Origin: Anaerolineae bacterium
GTDB taxonomy: Bacteria > Chloroflexota > Anaerolineae > Aggregatilineales > Phototrophicaceae
Reading direction: 5' to 3'
DNA length: 44,423 nt
Assembly: GCA_022822545.1 (NCBI GenBank)
Contig: JAJEBE010000012.1
Location: 1-44,423, forward strand
The notes under the pieces were generated by a model. The model searched no databases. It saw only the letters and a list, made by a program, of their open reading frames with translations, and was not told the DNA's origin. Position numbers and translations under genes: made by a program. This document shows, one piece after another, positions 18,161 to 25,378 of the stretch. Each line of letters starts with the position of its first letter. Within the stretch, counting starts at the first letter, position 1.

Positions 18161-19273
18161 CTAGGCCATCACAAGTTCAAAGTCGGCGCCGCCGAGCACG
18201 CGCCCGTTGACTTGAATCTCCAGCCGCTGCCGTCCGGGATAGTATTTACGGGTGGAGATCGGGCGGATCGCCATTTTCTTCTTGATCGAAATCGTCTCTC
18301 CCGGCGCCAGGCTCAACTTCTTCAGTTTGAACACCTTCGGCGCGGTCGCTCCGTTCGCTTTGCGGAAATGCATAATGAAATCGATCATCAAGTTCTGCGC
18401 TTCATCGCCACAGTTTCGCAATTCAAAGGAAAATTCCAACTCGCCGCCAAATTGCAGCGCAGCCGGCGCCAGTTCCAGCGCGCTCAATTCGACTTGGGCC
18501 TCGCCATAACCCAGGAGGGCCAGCGCCCGTTCATCGCCCCGCTTGATCAGCGTCCGCAGCGCATGATTGATCAGCCAGAGCCGCTCTTTGCTCGCCCCCT
18601 GCGACCAGGCTCCCATCCGTTCCAGCAGAAGCTCCGGATGATCCTTGCTGATGTCATTGAGGTGATTCGCTACCGAACGCCGCACGTAGAGCGACGGGTC
18701 ATCCTTTAGCATTTCCAGCAGCGCCAAAGTCGGCGATGGATCGGCGATGAAGGCGGTCAGTTGGGCGCCCCAGGGCAAGCGCGGCCGGCTGCCCTCGCTG
18801 ACCAGGCGGCGCAGGTGTTCGTCTTCATGGCATACCCAGGCGCGCAGGCGGACCAGCGTCTCCTGTGGATATTGTATGAGGAAGGGACGGAGGGCGAACT
18901 CGCAGGAGGATATGCGCGTGATGATTGGCATCGCGTCAAGGGACTCGGCTGGATGCTCAAGGCCGTACAGCTCGACGAATGCGGGAATGGCCATCAGGCG
19001 CAGCCCCGAGTGTTCAATAGGCGGGAAGCCGCGCTCTTCATCCAGCATTGCCAACAGAATCTGCAGCGCCTCGGGATAAGCCGGCAAGAATGCCTTCAGC
19101 TTGGCCGCGATCAGGCGGTGCCGCGCTTTGAGTTCAAGGGCGTCCAGTTCGGCAAGGACCGCCGCTATGAACTCGGCTTTGGCAAAGGGGGGATGAAGGA
19201 CTGCGATTCGGTCAGCAATCTGCTCAACCAACTGCCGGTCGATAAAATCCTTCAGCAGGGGATATTCGGACAT
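18161..19273 (-). CDS. AlkD/AlkC-type HEAT-repeat DNA alkylation repair protein
   Basis: 370 residues. The first 240 or so are helical HEAT-like repeats. They include VCHEDEHLRRLVSEGSRPRLPWG, YVRRSVANHLNDISKDHP and a following ALRTLIKRGD, the pattern of the DNA-glycosylase superfamily that removes 3-alkyl or 7-alkyl purines without base flipping. The WG and RRSVANHLND segments line the DNA groove in this family. The last 110 residues form a separate beta-sandwich, Ig-like (LELAPAALQFGGELEFSFELRN...), a tail seen in the AlkC-like branch. It would act in the cytoplasm on alkylated DNA. Its upstream flank is the palindrome-rich gap. Confidence 0.75.
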   Translation of the reverse strand: MSEYPLLKDFIDRQLVEQIADRIAVLHPPFAKAEFIAAVLAELDALELKARHRLIAAKLKAFLPAYPEALQILLAMLDEERGFPPIEHSGLRLMAIPAFVELYGLEHPAESLDAMPIITRISSCEFALRPFLIQYPQETLVRLRAWVCHEDEHLRRLVSEGSRPRLPWGAQLTAFIADPSPTLALLEMLKDDPSLYVRRSVANHLNDISKDHPELLLERMGAWSQGASKERLWLINHALRTLIKRGDERALALLGYGEAQVELSALELAPAALQFGGELEFSFELRNCGDEAQNLMIDFIMHFRKANGATAPKVFKLKKLSLAPGETISIKKKMAIRPISTRKYYPGRQRLEIQVNGRVLGGADFELVMA

Positions 19274-19782
19274 TGCGCGCCCCCCAACAAAGTTGAAATA
19301 TGTAAGACTTGTCCGGCGCCAGGTTGTGAAGCGCGCAGATTTGTCTCCTCATGCGCCGGTCCCGGTTCCGCCCTTGGTGATCTCGAACAGTTCTGGCGGA
19401 CAGCAATTTTGGCGACTCTTTTGATAATTATCATAAAAGTGAGACGAGTTTTATCTGCCGCAGAGTCGCGGCGGAGGGAGGCTGGCGCGCTGAAGCCCAG
19501 CAATGGGGCGGGGTAGCGGGGGCGAGCCTGGCGCGGCGGGCGCATTATCGATAAATGATTATCGATAGAGGGAATACTTTTTTCTATCATAAAATGATAA
19601 TTTCTCGCTGCTTGGTATTGGCCGACATTTGCCGTTTTCGGCCAATCGGCCATTTGGCGTACGGAGCGTGTCAGCCGAAGGGCGCGGGATCGGGATCTTG
19701 AACCGGGTGAATGCGCATGAGTGTTGCGGGCGACCTGACAGGCCGCCCCTGCATGGATACTTTTTCGGCAGAGCTCGCGCCA
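19274..19782. other. Gene-poor gap with AT-rich palindromes and repeats
   Basis: No convincing gene lies in these 509 bases. TGATAATTATCA (19422-19433) is a perfect 12-bp palindrome, extended by TTT and AAA flanks. ATTATCGATA occurs twice as a direct repeat (19544-19553 and 19558-19567), each containing the palindrome TATCGATA. TATCAT-AAA-ATGATA (19585-19599) is a third inverted repeat. They are AT islands in GC-rich DNA and resemble GATAAT-type operator boxes such as Fur-family sites. No matching promoter was found, and their target gene (the HEAT-repeat gene on the minus strand) starts 150 or more bases away. Confidence 0.5.
19728..19748. repeat. Short GC-rich palindromic repeat, copy 1
   Basis: A near-perfect inverted repeat with arms GGGCGACCTG and CAGGCCGCCC around a single A. 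It is followed by CTGCATG, similar to the CTACATTG that follows copy 3 at 20321-20341. Two related copies lie on the other side of the VOC gene. This belongs to a type of dispersed GGGCGAC...GTCGCCC palindrome. Confidence 0.6.
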
Positions 19783-20151
19783 TTACTGCTCAGGATCCGC
19801 GCTCTGCCAGAAAGCGACGCGATTACCGGTTGGGTCGAGGAACATGCCCAGGGCGCCGAAGCCGGGGACATCCTGCCGCGGCAGAATTACTTGGCCGCCA
19901 AGCTCGCTGACGCGGGCGATATCGGCGTCCAGATCGTCGCTGTGGAAGTAGAGGATGACATCACCAGGCTCGACCCCGTCGCCGACCGCCGAAAGGGCCG
20001 CGCCCATGGTCTCGTTGAGTTGGAACATGGTGTAAGTCATATCGGGGCCCATGGGGATGTCAATCGCCTGCCAGCCCAGCAGGTCGCCGTAGAACTTCTT
20101 CTGCGCCTCGTTATCGGCCGAGGCAATCTCAATATGTACAATCTGACGCAT
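19783..20151 (-). CDS. VOC-superfamily (glyoxalase/bleomycin-resistance-like) protein
   Basis: 122 residues, one vicinal-oxygen-chelate domain made of two beta-alpha-beta-beta-beta modules. The first module starts IVHIEIASADNEAQKKFYGDLLGW, giving a candidate metal-binding His in the first strand. The second contains GGQVILPRQDVPGFGALGMFLDPTGNRVAFWQ, with a Phe-rich FLDPxGN turn typical of the family. Members range from glyoxalases to ring-cleaving dioxygenases and drug-binding proteins, and nothing here fixes the role. A GGAGGAG ahead of the ATG supports the start. The gene stands alone, flanked on both sides by GGGCGAC-type palindromes. Confidence 0.8.
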   Translation of the reverse strand: MRQIVHIEIASADNEAQKKFYGDLLGWQAIDIPMGPDMTYTMFQLNETMGAALSAVGDGVEPGDVILYFHSDDLDADIARVSELGGQVILPRQDVPGFGALGMFLDPTGNRVAFWQSADPEQ

Positions 20152-20230
20152 GGTGTATTCTCCTCCGCAAGGCGAATATCTATTCGTTGCGCTGATCTTA
20201 GATTTTTTGTTCTAGCCTTGTCAAGCCCTA

Positions 20231-20395
20231 TTCGTTTAAGGAGTGGTGAATTTGCTGGCTGGCAAGTCATTTGTGGGGGGACGACCTACCAGGCCGCCCG
20301 CGTTTCATAGTAGAGTTTTCGGGCGACTTAATAAGTCGCCCCTACATTGCCTTGCGATGTTGGCCCATCCACGACTTTCACCACTCCTTCGTTTA
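20231..20395. mobile_element. Small non-coding transposon-like element (MITE-like) with inverted ends and apparent 8-bp target duplication
   Basis: The arms AAGGAGTGGTGAA (20238-20250) and TTCACCACTCCTT (20377-20389) are a perfect 13-base inverted repeat. Pairing continues imperfectly inward for about 12 more bases. Outside them TTCGTTTA occurs at 20231-20238 and again at 20388-20395 in direct orientation, which looks like an 8-bp target-site duplication overlapping the arms by one or two bases. The interior holds no gene but two palindromic repeats: a degenerate copy at 20278-20299 and a nearly perfect one at 20321-20341 (arms GGGCGACTT and AAGTCGCCC). The parent transposase family cannot be assigned. 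Confidence 0.65.
20278..20341. repeat. GC-rich palindromic repeats, copies 2 and 3
   Basis: Copy 2 (20278-20299) has decayed arms around GACCTACCAGGCC. Copy 3 (20321-20341) pairs GGGCGACTT with AAGTCGCCC across a three-base centre and is followed by CTACA. Both lie inside the MITE-like element. They are related to the copy at 19728-19748. Confidence 0.6.
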
Positions 20396-20518
20396 TTTGC
20401 CGCGCCCGCTTCCAGGCAAATCCAACGCACCTTTCGGCCTCATCCTGCGTATACTGTTATGGGATTCGAAATCATCCACAACACTATTTGATGCAAACCA
20501 GCAACTCGAGGTGACTAA

Positions 20519-21715
20519 ATGCGCGTGATTGTGCATACGGGCAAGGGCGGGGTCGGCAAGACAAGCATCTCGGCGGCGACGGCGCTGCGCTGCGCCGAAT
20601 TGGGACTCAAGACCATCGTAGTCAGCACGGATACGGCGCATAGCCTGGGCGATGCGCTTGATGTCGAAGTTGGGCCGGAGCCGATGCAGATCGCCGAGAA
20701 CCTGTGGGCGCAAGAGCTTGATACGCGCTATTCCATGCAGAAGTATTGGGGCAAAATCCAGGAATACCTCGGCGCCTTCTTTAATCGTGAAGGCATCGCC
20801 AAAGTCAACGCCGCCGAAGTGACCATCATCCCGGGCTTGGAAGAAGGGGCGCAATTGCTCTGGATCAGCGAGTATTTTCAGGCCGGTGAATATGATGTGC
20901 TCATCGTTGACGCCGCCCCCACCGCCGAAACCATCCGGCTGCTCAGCCTGCCCGATGTGACGCGCTGGTGGGTCGAGCGTCTGATGCGGATCGCCCGCGG
21001 CCTGGACAGCGTCATCCGCCCGGTGCAAAAGCTGCTGACGCGCGGCAAGAAAAACGACATCGGCATCGACATCGCCGACAACGCCTGGGACCAGGTCCAG
21101 CTTCTCTTTGATACGCTCGATGGCGTGCGCGAATTGCTGACCGATCCGGAACACGCCAGCATCCGCCTGGTGGTCAACCCCGAGCGCATGGTCATCCGCG
21201 AAACGCAGCGCACCTATACCTATCTCAATCTTTATGACTACGCCACCGACGCCATCCTGGTGAACCGCATTTTCCCCGACGAGATTCAAGATCCCTTCTT
21301 TGATACCTGGAAGAAGCGGCAGGCGCGCAACATCGAATTCGTGCGGGAAGCCTTCGGCAGTTTGCCCCTGCTCAAAGCGCCGCTCTTCGGCGAAGAAATG
21401 GGCGGGCTGGAGATGCTGCGCCGGCTGGCCGATGAACTGTATGGCGAGCGCAACCCGGCCGAGCGCCTCTTCGACGGCGTCGTGCACAAGCTTGAGCAGT
21501 TGGACGGCGGTTCTCAATGGATGCTGCGTGTGCCTATCGGTTTCGCTCGCAAGGAGCAGCTTGATCTTTACCGCTCGCGCGAGGAGATCACCCTGAGCGT
21601 CGGCCCCTACCGCCGCAATATCGTCTTGCCGCATGAACTGCAAGACCTGGAAATCACCAGCGCCAAATTCGAGGAGAGATTCCTCAATATCCGCTTTGAA
21701 GAGCAGGCGTCATGA
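20519..21715 (+). CDS. ArsA/Get3-family ATPase, single domain
   Basis: 398 residues. This is a P-loop ATPase of the arsenite-pump/tail-anchored-protein-targeting family (SIMIBI class). The deviant Walker A GKGGVGKTS is at 9-17. Switch I is STDTAHSLGDAL, with Thr in place of the usual Pro of DPAHS. Switch II is VDAAPTAETIRLLSLP. The second half contains a helical client-binding-like region and a C-terminal beta-rich ending typical of bacterial and Chlorobium/Chloroflexus-type ArsA homologues. There is one ATPase domain, so it would act as a homodimer. No arsB, arsC or arsR is adjacent, so a role in arsenite export is not supported. A GAGGTGA lies before the ATG. Confidence 0.82.
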   Translation: MRVIVHTGKGGVGKTSISAATALRCAELGLKTIVVSTDTAHSLGDALDVEVGPEPMQIAENLWAQELDTRYSMQKYWGKIQEYLGAFFNREGIAKVNAAEVTIIPGLEEGAQLLWISEYFQAGEYDVLIVDAAPTAETIRLLSLPDVTRWWVERLMRIARGLDSVIRPVQKLLTRGKKNDIGIDIADNAWDQVQLLFDTLDGVRELLTDPEHASIRLVVNPERMVIRETQRTYTYLNLYDYATDAILVNRIFPDEIQDPFFDTWKKRQARNIEFVREAFGSLPLLKAPLFGEEMGGLEMLRRLADELYGERNPAERLFDGVVHKLEQLDGGSQWMLRVPIGFARKEQLDLYRSREEITLSVGPYRRNIVLPHELQDLEITSAKFEERFLNIRFEEQAS

Positions 21716-21716
21716 C

Positions 21717-21741
21717 GCCCGCCTGTGGGCGCCGGCGTTTT
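21717..21741 (+). terminator. Possible terminator after the ArsA-like gene
   Basis: CGCCC and GGGCG can pair across GCCTGT, and a wider pairing of ACGCC with GGCGT ends at TTTTAT. The gene pair is convergent here, so a terminator is expected, but the U-run is short. Confidence 0.35.
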
Positions 21742-21815
21742 ATGCAGTTGTCTCGGTGATATGGGGAAGGGCGGGCCGGTCGTCCCCCGCCTGCTCATCT
21801 CTTCGATCTACAAGC

Positions 21816-22178
21816 CTAGTCGTCCAGCTCGACTTTGATCTTGCCGCCGGCGCTGCTGTCGCTTGCTTCTTCTTCGTCGGTCGCCAAGTTGGCGCTCGCC
21901 TGTCGTTCTTGCTCGGCCGCGCGGCGCGCATCCGGATCTTCCATCTCGCTCGCCTTTTTGATCTCATCGATGGCGGCGTCGATCAGGACGCGGAAACCGG
22001 TGGCGAATTCGTTGCCGGCTTTCTGCGTATGTTCCTTGAAGCCCGGCGGCAAGAGTGATTCCATCGCTTTGCCGAACTCCTCCAAGCCGCGACGCTGATG
22101 AAATATGAATTGCTCAAGCGGGGTCTGCGCCGCCTCTTCTTCCGGCGCTTCCGGTTGCGGATTCATCTCGTCTGCCAT
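21816..22178 (-). CDS. Uncharacterised acidic helical protein, 120 residues
   Basis: I do not recognise this family. The start is the ATG at 22178, with AGGAG seven bases ahead. A longer in-frame start at 22271 has no ribosome site. The protein is acidic at both ends, with a central helical part (about 20-70: LEQFIFHQRRGLEEFGKAMESLLPPGFKEHTQKAG...). This is followed by a charged helix (IDEIKKASEMEDPDARRAAEQER) and an acidic tail. There is no signal or membrane segment. It lies 112 bases downstream of the ccm operon on the same strand and may be read from it. Function unknown. Confidence 0.65.
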   Translation of the reverse strand: MADEMNPQPEAPEEEAAQTPLEQFIFHQRRGLEEFGKAMESLLPPGFKEHTQKAGNEFATGFRVLIDAAIDEIKKASEMEDPDARRAAEQERQASANLATDEEEASDSSAGGKIKVELDD

Positions 22179-22289
22179 GGCATCGCTCCTGGGCTGCCTT
22201 TCGTTATCATTACAGTATACGCCCGCAAATAACAATGGTTGCGCCTGTAATGACAACTCTGTCTGATTCATTTATGCGCCGCAATTGCG

Positions 22290-23156
22290 CTAGTCGCCTT
22301 CTTCCGCCAGCGCATTCAGCAGCGCCAGTTCTTGCCGCAGCGTCCGCGCGCGCCAGAAGTAACTGAGGATCAAGAGACCGAGGATGATGAAGGCGGCCGC
22401 CAGGCCCAGCGCCAGGTAGCCCGAATTATCGGGCGTGATGAAGAAGCCGAGCAGCGTGCGATTCCAGGCATCGGCCAGCGGCGCCAGATCAGCCAGCGCG
22501 CCTTCTTGCAGGGCGACATAGCTGTCGTTGCCGAAGACCATGCCCATCGCGCTCAGCCCGGGCCGTTCGTAGGCCTGCCACTCGCCGCTTGGCAGCGCGA
22601 TGCTTCCGGTTGATTCCAATTGGACTATATCGACGCCGGCCAATTCTTGTAGCGCGCGGGCGATTTCCGGCGTCGCCGCATCCAGCGAGTCATCGGCTTG
22701 CGCCAGCGTCAGCATCATGCTGCGCGCGTCCGGCGCCCTCTCCACAAAGCTGATCAGGACGACCTGCGCCTCCTGCCGCCGCGCCATGACCGAGGCCGTG
22801 GTCGCCGCGTCAATATCGAATATCAATACCTGCCAGGTTCCGTCCGCCAGGTTGACTTTGTCGCTATAAACTGGCGGGCCGACCTCGACGCGCAGCCATT
22901 CTGCGAGGTCTGTTTGAGCGGCCGTGATCGGATCATCGGCGGCGACAATCGCCGCGCGGATAGTCGCTTCCGCCGCCGCAAAATGGAATTGCGCGATTTC
23001 TTCCGTCGACTGATTTTCCCAGCCTTCGAGGGCGGGGGCGTTGAAGCCGCGCGCCTGAACATAAGGCACGATCCTATCCGCGTCTTGAGCGGCTATCTGG
23101 CTCGCCAGCAGCAGGACGACAAGGATTGAAGCGATAAAGATAGAGATGCGCGCCAT
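22290..23156 (-). CDS. Exported membrane protein with a CcmD-like C-terminal helix
   Basis: 288 residues. Residues 1-23 are a signal peptide ending AAQDAD. Residues 24-235 form an unrecognised extracytoplasmic domain (WENQSTEEIAQFHFAAAEATIRAAI..., later VVLISFVERAPDARSMMLTLAQADD). The last 50 residues have one membrane helix (about 243-262) followed by WRARTLRQELALLNAL. That pairing of a helix with a basic, heptad-like juxtamembrane stretch is how the tiny heme-exporter subunit CcmD is built. The gene sits four bases after ccmC, exactly where ccmD normally lies. CcmD helps release holo-CcmE from the CcmABC complex. The CcmD identity of the C-terminus is inference from shape and position. Confidence 0.55.
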   Translation of the reverse strand: MARISIFIASILVVLLLASQIAAQDADRIVPYVQARGFNAPALEGWENQSTEEIAQFHFAAAEATIRAAIVAADDPITAAQTDLAEWLRVEVGPPVYSDKVNLADGTWQVLIFDIDAATTASVMARRQEAQVVLISFVERAPDARSMMLTLAQADDSLDAATPEIARALQELAGVDIVQLESTGSIALPSGEWQAYERPGLSAMGMVFGNDSYVALQEGALADLAPLADAWNRTLLGFFITPDNSGYLALGLAAAFIILGLLILSYFWRARTLRQELALLNALAEEGD

Positions 23157-23160
23157 TGGT

Positions 23161-23886
23161 CTACTCGCTTAAAAGCTTCAGCTTCAACCGATCCAAGCCC
23201 TCGCGGCGCTCTTCCAGCCGATAGCGATGCCAGATCAGAGTAATCGGCATGACTGTCAGCCAAAGCGCCATAGACGGCAGCAAGGCCAGGACGACGCCGC
23301 TGGTCGCCTCGAAGCTGCCTTGGGCGTTCTGCGGGCTGGCGCCGACGATGACCGGGTGAATCGTGTCTGGCACGATACGAATGATGAAAAGCGTGATCAG
23401 AACGGTGACGAAGGCGAATATGCCGTAGACGGACATGAAGGCGCGCCGGCGGTTCGCATCTTCAATGCCCGCGCGCAACATCAGATAAGCCGCGTAAGTC
23501 AGGCACATCACCGCCGCCGAGGTCAAACGCGGATCCCAGGTCCACCAGGTATTCCAGATAGGCCGCGCCCAAATCGAGCCGGTCAGCAGGTTGATCAAGG
23601 CGAAGGCCAGACCCACTTCCACGCCCGCCAGCGCTATCTTGTCCCACTTGTCGCTCTCGCGCGCCAGCGCCAGGACGCCGCCCAAAACCGTCAGACCGAA
23701 GGCGGTGAACGCGCCGAAGAATGACGGCATGTGAATATAAAAAATCCGCTGTACATCGCCCTGCTGAATATCGGTGCCGGCTGCGAACAAGCCCAGGTAA
23801 AGCGTCGTCGCGAAGCCCAGGACGGTCATAATGGTCAAGGCGCGCAGCAGAAGCGGCATCGGCTTCGATTCGAGCTCAATGGTCAA
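23161..23886 (-). CDS. ccmC: Heme exporter/handling protein CcmC
   Basis: 241 residues, six membrane helices. CcmC presents heme to CcmE on the outer face of the cytoplasmic membrane during cytochrome c maturation (System I). The tryptophan-rich heme-contact motif WNTWWTWDPRLTSA lies near residues 110-123. Candidate external His ligands are in YIHMPS (near residue 50) and IHPVIVGASP (near 176). The start codon follows a 107-base gap after ccmB that holds inverted repeats. The order A-B-C-(D-like) is canonical. Confidence 0.92.
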   Translation of the reverse strand: MTIELESKPMPLLLRALTIMTVLGFATTLYLGLFAAGTDIQQGDVQRIFYIHMPSFFGAFTAFGLTVLGGVLALARESDKWDKIALAGVEVGLAFALINLLTGSIWARPIWNTWWTWDPRLTSAAVMCLTYAAYLMLRAGIEDANRRRAFMSVYGIFAFVTVLITLFIIRIVPDTIHPVIVGASPQNAQGSFEATSGVVLALLPSMALWLTVMPITLIWHRYRLEERREGLDRLKLKLLSE

Positions 23887-23939
23887 GGTTGTCTCCCTTT
23901 CTCGTCAGCCATCAGGAAAATGTCATAAAGCTACAAAAT

Positions 23940-23984
23940 TCTACTAAAATCTATACCAGATTAGTAGATTGAAATCGTCAATCT
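23940..23984 (-). other. Two overlapping, mutually exclusive hairpins between ccmB and ccmC
   Basis: TCTACT (23940-23945) pairs with AGTAGA (23963-23968), and inside it AATCT (23948-23952) pairs with AGATT (23958-23962) around ATACC. A second pair, AGATTG (23966-23971) with CAATCT (23979-23984), shares bases with the first. Only one can form at a time. The minus-strand sequence after the first hairpin is ATTTTGTAGC. A regulatory or processing role for ccmC is inference. Confidence 0.45.
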
Positions 23985-23993
23985 CCGGCTCGC

Positions 23994-24665
23994 TTATTCC
24001 TCGACAACGTACCCGTAAAGCAGCAGGCAAAGCACGAAATAGATGACAGTGATGCCCGCCAGCAGTTGGAACCAGACTTGCCACTCCGCCGCGCCTGTCA
24101 AGATGCCTTTTGTCGCGCGTACAGCCGTCAGCAGAAATGGCAAAGCCAGCGGCAGCATAGCGATCGGCAGCAGCGCCTCGCGCGCCCGCGTCTGCGCGGT
24201 CATGGTCGCCAGCAGCGTCCCGACTGCGCAGAAACCGAAGACGCCGACCAACGCAGTCAAGATCAGCCGTCCGTCAAGCAGGTTCATGCCATAAAGCGCG
24301 GTCATCAAGGGCAGCAGCAGCAGGCCGACAAGCCCGGTGAAAAGCGCGTTGCCGGCGAACTTGCCGACGAAAATCGCCGAGCGCGGCGCCGGCGCCAGCA
24401 GCAGCGCATCGAGATTGCCCAGGTCGTACTCCTGCGCCAGGCTGCGATTGAGACCGAGCAGGCTGGCGAAGATCAGCGTCACCCAAAGCACGCCACCCAC
24501 CGTCTCTTCCCGCGCGGCGCGGTCGAGCTCCAGCGCGAAGCTGAAGACCAGGATGCTCAAAAGCGCGAATATCGCCATCACGCTTATCAGCTCGCGCGAG
24601 CGCAGTTCAACGCGCAGATCCTTGCCGGCGATGGCGAGGACGGTCTCGAGATACGATGTTTTCAT
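23994..24665 (-). CDS. ccmB: Heme ABC exporter permease CcmB
   Basis: 223 residues, six hydrophobic helices. CcmB is the second membrane subunit of the CcmABCD ATPase that releases heme-loaded CcmE. The N-terminus KDLRVELRSRELISVMAIFALLSILVFSFAL and the following LGLNRSLAQEYDLGNLDALLLAP are characteristic of the family. The start overlaps the ccmA stop by four bases, showing translational coupling. Length is typical. Confidence 0.92.
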   Translation of the reverse strand: MKTSYLETVLAIAGKDLRVELRSRELISVMAIFALLSILVFSFALELDRAAREETVGGVLWVTLIFASLLGLNRSLAQEYDLGNLDALLLAPAPRSAIFVGKFAGNALFTGLVGLLLLPLMTALYGMNLLDGRLILTALVGVFGFCAVGTLLATMTAQTRAREALLPIAMLPLALPFLLTAVRATKGILTGAAEWQVWFQLLAGITVIYFVLCLLLYGYVVEE

Positions 24666-25378
24666 GCGCTTGCGCTTTGGTAAATCGCGGCCAGTTCACT
24701 CGCTTCGAGGGCGCCGTCATAAGCGACCCGGCCCCGAGACAGAATCAAGGCGCGCCCGGCAGCCGGCGGCAAGCGCTCCAACTGATGCGTGCTCAAGAGG
24801 ATCGTGCGACCGTCTTGCTGCGCCGCCGCCAGCAAGTCATCCAGCGAGTCGGCCGCGCTCTTGTCGAGGCCGCTGTAGGGCTCGTCCAGCAGCAGCACAG
24901 CCGGCCCGTGCAAGAGGGCGCGCGCGATGCTCAAACGCTGCTTCATCCCGCGTGAAAATGTGCGCACTAAAGCATCGGCCCGACGCGGCAAACCGACCTG
25001 CCGCAGCAAGGTTTTTGCGCGCGCCTCGCAGTCGGCCGCTTGCAGGCCATACATACGCCCGAAAAACGCGAGATTCTCGCGCGCCGTCAAGTTTTCGTAA
25101 AGCAGCGGACGATGCGCGACCAAGCCGATCTGCGCTCTTATGGCCATCGCCTCTCGCGGCAACTCCCAGCCGCCAATGCGCACTGTCCCGGCGCTGGGCT
25201 TGCTTAATCCGCTGAGCAGACGCAGCAGCGTCGATTTGCCGCTGCCATTGGCGCCGAGCAGCGCGACGAACTCGCCCCGGGCCAGGCTGAAATCAAGGCC
25301 TTGCAAAGCCGGCAGGGCGCCATAGACCTTGCTCAGTTGCTCAACTTCGATGATAGCGCGCTCGCTGGTCAGCGTCAT
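24662..25378 (-). CDS. ccmA: Heme ABC exporter ATPase CcmA
   Basis: 238 residues. ABC ATPase of the CcmABCD complex. Walker A is GANGSGKST (near 39-47), the signature region is FSRGMKQRLSIARALLHGP, Walker B is VLLLDEPYSGLD, and the H-loop His lies in LSTHQ. In CcmA the signature Ser-Gly-Gly is replaced by a Ser-Arg/Lys-Gly-type variant, as here (SRG). Placement between a ccm-associated cytochrome and ccmB fixes the assignment over other ABC ATPases. It starts one base before the upstream cytochrome gene ends (stop at 25379). Confidence 0.93.
   Translation of the reverse strand: MTLTSERAIIEVEQLSKVYGALPALQGLDFSLARGEFVALLGANGSGKSTLLRLLSGLSKPSAGTVRIGGWELPREAMAIRAQIGLVAHRPLLYENLTARENLAFFGRMYGLQAADCEARAKTLLRQVGLPRRADALVRTFSRGMKQRLSIARALLHGPAVLLLDEPYSGLDKSAADSLDDLLAAAQQDGRTILLSTHQLERLPPAAGRALILSRGRVAYDGALEASELAAIYQSASA

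Noticed and set aside
20393..21643. Minus-strand frame of 416 codons opposite the ArsA-like gene
   Set aside because: Antisense to a gene with unmistakable P-loop motifs. The translation is His/Gln-rich without known domains.
20519..21715. Arsenic resistance operon
   Set aside because: Only the ArsA-like ATPase is present. No arsB, arsC, arsD or arsR lies nearby, and single-domain ArsA homologues have other roles.
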